Assembly (NCBI GenBank): GCA_026398285.1
Contig: JAPLTI010000060.1
Coordinates: forward strand, 1 to 8,384
From: Verrucomicrobiota bacterium
Lineage (GTDB): Bacteria > Verrucomicrobiota > Verrucomicrobiia > Chthoniobacterales > Terrimicrobiaceae
DNA length: 8,384 nt
Reading direction: 5' to 3'
The notes under the pieces were generated by a model. That model had not been told where the DNA came from. It made no database searches and was given only the letters and a program-made list of their open reading frames with translations. Positions 6,171-8,384 of this stretch are shown here, one piece after another (positions within the stretch are counted from its first letter, which is position 1; each line of letters opens with the position of its first letter). Made by a program: the position numbers and the translations under genes.

Positions 6171-7349
6171 TTAGGAGGCGGGTTCTTCAATGAACTTCGT
6201 GGCGAAGGGATCTGCGGAGTGGATCCGCTCGACCTTCACTCCGTAAGCATCTTCGAATGCCCGGTTGTGAATCCGGCGCAGGGATGACCATTTGACCTCA
6301 AAAGCCCGCAAGCTTTCGCCTTGCTTGATGACCAAGTCCACCTCCGACTGGGACCGGGAGCGCCAAAAGAAGAGTTCCGCCGGCGAGCCCAGCAGGAGAT
6401 TGTGCTTTGCCACCTCGGCAATAGCCCAGTTCTCCCACAAGGCACCGATGTCCGGCCGGAGCGGGTCCGTGGAAAACATGTTCAGCAGGGCGTTGCGCAC
6501 GCCGGTGTCCCAAAAAAAGATTTTTTGGCTCTTGGCAATTTCCTTGCGTGGATTCGTGCTGAACGAGCGCAGTCGGAAAATCACGAAGGTCTGTTCCAGA
6601 AGATCCAAGTAACGCTCCACTGTCGGCCGTGCCATGCCGAGTTGGGTGGCCAGTTCATTCACCGAAACCTCGGATCCGGTCTGGTGTGCGAGCAAGAGTA
6701 GGAGGCGCTTGATGAGATCCGGCGTTTTGACCAGACCCGCTTGTAGCACATCTTTCCAGAGGTAATCCGAACTCAGTTCCCGCAACAATGCGTCGGGGTG
6801 TCCGCTTGTGACAATCTCTGGGTAGCTCCCGAATGCCAACCGCTGCATGAGAAAAGCTCTGAGTTGCGGGGCAAAGTGTTCGCGCAGTCGGGCAGGTTCC
6901 GCATTGGCCCAAGCTTGCGTGCCCAATGTCTCGGAAAAGACGAGCGGTGGCAGCATAAGTTTGCGGTTGCGGCCGGTCAGGCTCTCCGCTGCCTGGTCGA
7001 TCAAATCCAGCGAGGAGGAACCCAACAGCAGAAACTTGGCGGGAACCCGTGCATCATGCCAGCCTTTGATGATGCGGGCCGCCTCGGGCAGTCGCTGGGC
7101 TTCATCGATCACGAGAACTGCCGGGTTGCTGAGGTAACGCATTCCCTCGCTAGGGGTCAATGCCGCCGCCGCCAGAAACCGGGCCTTGTCCACCTCGATA
7201 TCGAAGTTCAGAAACTCTGCTGGATGCTCCACCAAACTGTGCTCGACCAATGTCGTCTTGCCGACCTGTCTCGCCCCGAGAATTAGGGCGACCTTGTCCC
7301 CTGAGAGGATTTCCTTCAAGCGCCGTTCGGCTATTCTTTTGAGATACAT
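6171..7349 (-). CDS. AAA ATPase of the AAA_14/DUF4143 type
   Basis: From ATG 7349 this encodes 392 residues; a TTG at 7358 would add three, but it lies inside a palindrome. Residue numbers here count from that TTG. Motifs seen: Walker A GARQVGKTT (28-36), Walker B VLVIDEAQ (81-88), a sensor-like LLLGSSS (111-117), a winged-helix-like stretch VSVNELATQLGMARPTVERY (231-250), and a C-terminal nuclease-like core with WRSRSQSEVDLVI (332-344) and FEVKWS (353-358), the E-V-D ... E-x-K pattern of PD-(D/E)xK folds. Such proteins are common in mobile and accessory DNA of many bacteria; their cellular role is largely unknown. The length, about 390 residues, is typical and the gene looks intact. It stands alone, flanked on both sides by repeats in inverted orientation, so it may be an acquired unit. 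Confidence 0.85.
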   Translation of the reverse strand: MYLKRIAERRLKEILSGDKVALILGARQVGKTTLVEHSLVEHPAEFLNFDIEVDKARFLAAAALTPSEGMRYLSNPAVLVIDEAQRLPEAARIIKGWHDARVPAKFLLLGSSSLDLIDQAAESLTGRNRKLMLPPLVFSETLGTQAWANAEPARLREHFAPQLRAFLMQRLAFGSYPEIVTSGHPDALLRELSSDYLWKDVLQAGLVKTPDLIKRLLLLLAHQTGSEVSVNELATQLGMARPTVERYLDLLEQTFVIFRLRSFSTNPRKEIAKSQKIFFWDTGVRNALLNMFSTDPLRPDIGALWENWAIAEVAKHNLLLGSPAELFFWRSRSQSEVDLVIKQGESLRAFEVKWSSLRRIHNRAFEDAYGVKVERIHSADPFATKFIEEPAS

Positions 7350-7350
7350 A

Positions 7351-7380
7351 GTATACAAAATAGCATTTTATTTTGTATAC
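7351..7380. promoter_or_regulatory. Perfect 11-bp inverted repeat at the ATPase start
   Basis: GTATACAAAAT (7351-7361) and ATTTTGTATAC (7370-7380) are perfect inverted arms separated by 8 bp, directly upstream of the ATPase ATG. On the minus strand TATACT (7355-7350) and TATACA (7379-7374) are -10-like. A regulator bound here would cover the promoter. ATTTTGTATA also occurs at 5614-5623. Confidence 0.5.
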
Positions 7381-7418
7381 TGCAATATGCAAAAGAGCAT
7401 TCTAAAATAGCTTCATCG

Positions 7419-7432
7419 GAGGCACACGCCTC
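7419..7432. repeat. Small CACA-loop hairpin
   Basis: GAGGC-ACAC-GCCTC forms a 5-bp stem. Its surroundings (ATCGGAGGCACACGCCTC) align with the hairpin at 4147-4161. It therefore marks the left end of the duplicated segment, which here is interrupted by about 100 bp of repeat R. Confidence 0.4.
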
Positions 7433-7444
7433 TGGGAGGGACAA

Positions 7445-7565
7445 CCTTTGCCTTGCTCGCCCCCTGCTCGCTCCGCCCTTCGGGCCATCTACGATGTGAT
7501 TCCTTCGCACTTCCCAGGCTTCGGTTGGCTTGTCACATATTTCAGTCGCCAAGCAGCGTTGAGCT
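7445..7565 (+). repeat. Repeat R, direct copy
   Basis: This is the plus-strand partner of 5718-5838 (see that entry). Its right part, from 7529, is also the left end of the duplicated segment shared with 4164-4370. Confidence 0.7.
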
Positions 7566-7730
7566 GGCATTTCGTTATTCGGACGGTTTTCACACGGGAA
7601 GTTGTCTGGGAGTGGCGCTACGCCTTCCGTGTTTGATATTTGGGTCATGCTAGACGATGACCCATTGGCAGGGGGCGCGCTGCCGCGCGGGTTTCAAGGC
7701 GGGATGATCAAGTAGTTCGCGTGTTTGGCT
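7529..7730 (+). repeat. Duplicated intergenic segment, copy 2 (B')
   Basis: It aligns with 4164-4370 in the same orientation at roughly 85% identity by eye. Similarity stops abruptly after GTGTTTGGCT at 7730, inside what was the hydrolase coding region. The following 200 bp are unrelated to the hydrolase gene. Confidence 0.75.
7694..7729 (-). pseudogene. Last 11 codons and stop of a lost second hydrolase (C')
   Basis: The minus strand reads AKHANYLIIPP followed by a stop. It matches the hydrolase C-terminus AKHANYWIIPP with one substitution. Upstream the frame has no further similarity, so the rest of the gene is gone. Confidence 0.65.
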
Positions 7731-7777
7731 GTGTTGGCGAATCCTCGCGAGCGAGTGCCGAGCTTGTATATCCGCTT

Positions 7778-7807
7778 GCGCTCTGCGAGCGCTGATAGTC
7801 GACTATC
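7778..7807. repeat. Hairpin plus 14-bp perfect palindrome
   Basis: GCGCTC-TGC-GAGCGC (7778-7792) is followed one base later by GATAGTCGACTATC (7794-7807), a perfect palindrome. They lie at the breakpoint region between the hydrolase remnant and the second copy of gene A. I see no gene that would explain them. Confidence 0.4.
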
Positions 7808-7955
7808 CGGCGTTCATAGAGACGCTGCCACAAGTGAAAAGGGTGCGCCAAAATTTAAAACCTAGTATCCAATGGTATCACACGGAAATTCCAAATTGAA
7901 ACCATGGAGGTCAACTTGGAAAAGATGAATCAATAACCCTAAGTGCTGCCCCGCG

Positions 7956-8384
7956 CTACTTCGTATCCCACTCCACTTCCTTGATCGCCTGAAGCAGGCA
8001 GAGAGTGGATACCAGGAAAAAAACGACGGCCAGCGAGAGAAAAAACCAGTGGATCACAATACATGTCGAGGCTAGCCAGGGTGCGAGCAATCCGGGGGTC
8101 GATTGCAGCCAAGCGAAGAATGCGGCGATGAGCGCCAGTAGGCTGTCGAGAAAGAGATCAACGCCGGTCTGATAGATTTTTTTCAAGACCTTGGGCGATG
8201 CAAAGTCGGAAGTTACCCCTGACCACTGGAATGCCACTCCGCTGAAGGAAAGGATGACCAGAAACGAGGCCAGCGAGAGATTCTCATTTTTCGCGGACAA
8301 CTCGGTAAATTGCGTGAGAATAATGACCAGCGATATGATGATCAAAAACCCGCCCACGATGGCACAGACCAGCGCACGGAGCTT
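7956..8384 (-). CDS. Small four-helix membrane protein, copy 2 (A'), 5' end outside window
   Basis: The 142 residues inside the window match residues 11-152 of copy 1 with 14 substitutions (about 90% identical) and no gaps. The frame is open to the right edge, so the true start lies beyond the window; an internal GTG at 8357 opens the same frame but is not the likely start. Changes cluster in the last helix and its approach (9 of 14 after residue 114), while residues 23-65 and 71-108 are unchanged. The frame is intact, so the copy may be functional. Family and function are unknown. Confidence 0.75.
   Translation of the reverse strand, partial: KLRALVCAIVGGFLIIISLVIILTQFTELSAKNENLSLASFLVILSFSGVAFQWSGVTSDFASPKVLKKIYQTGVDLFLDSLLALIAAFFAWLQSTPGLLAPWLASTCIVIHWFFLSLAVVFFLVSTLCLLQAIKEVEWDTK

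Overview
The window looks like accessory chromosome of a Gram-negative bacterium that carries a type III secretion system (T3SS). A member of the Verrucomicrobiota or a related PVC lineage is my best guess. The reasons are a CesT-like chaperone next to a large kinase-like candidate effector, several genes without a clear Shine-Dalgarno sequence, and intergenic DNA built from recurring repeat modules. No rRNA, tRNA or marker gene is present, so this assignment is an inference. All recognised genes read leftward (minus strand).

Layout. (1) 1-791: a HipBST-type toxin-antitoxin operon, hipB-hipS-hipT. hipB is broken by a one-base frameshift, hipS is intact, and hipT is cut by the left window edge. 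A perfect 16-bp palindrome covers the hipB start codon and a related copy lies 61 bp further upstream. (2) 792-1098: no recognised gene. (3) 1099-3426: a 608-residue protein with a protein-kinase-like domain, followed 30 bp later by a small acidic protein of the T3SS chaperone type; this is a candidate effector-chaperone pair. (4) 3639-5482: a small four-helix membrane protein (here called A) and, upstream of it, a membrane-anchored DUF900-type alpha/beta hydrolase (here called C). (5) 5483-6170: about 690 bp of inverted and dispersed repeats without a gene. (6) 6171-7349: an AAA ATPase of the AAA_14/DUF4143 type with a palindrome at its start. (7) 7350-7955: repeat-rich DNA that includes a second copy of the C-A intergenic segment and the last 11 codons plus stop of a second hydrolase gene. 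(8) 7956-8384: a second copy of membrane protein A, about 90% identical, cut by the right edge.

How it fits together. The toxin-antitoxin operon and the effector-chaperone pair are each self-contained cassettes. The right half is a degraded duplication: A and the tail of C occur twice, but in opposite relative order (A then C in copy 1, C tail then A in copy 2). That is what a tandem array with a deletion inside it would leave. The ATPase gene lies between copies of a roughly 120-bp repeat in inverted orientation, so it may have arrived separately. The points most worth following are the candidate kinase effector with its chaperone, the hipB frameshift with its operators, and the repeat-mediated rearrangement.
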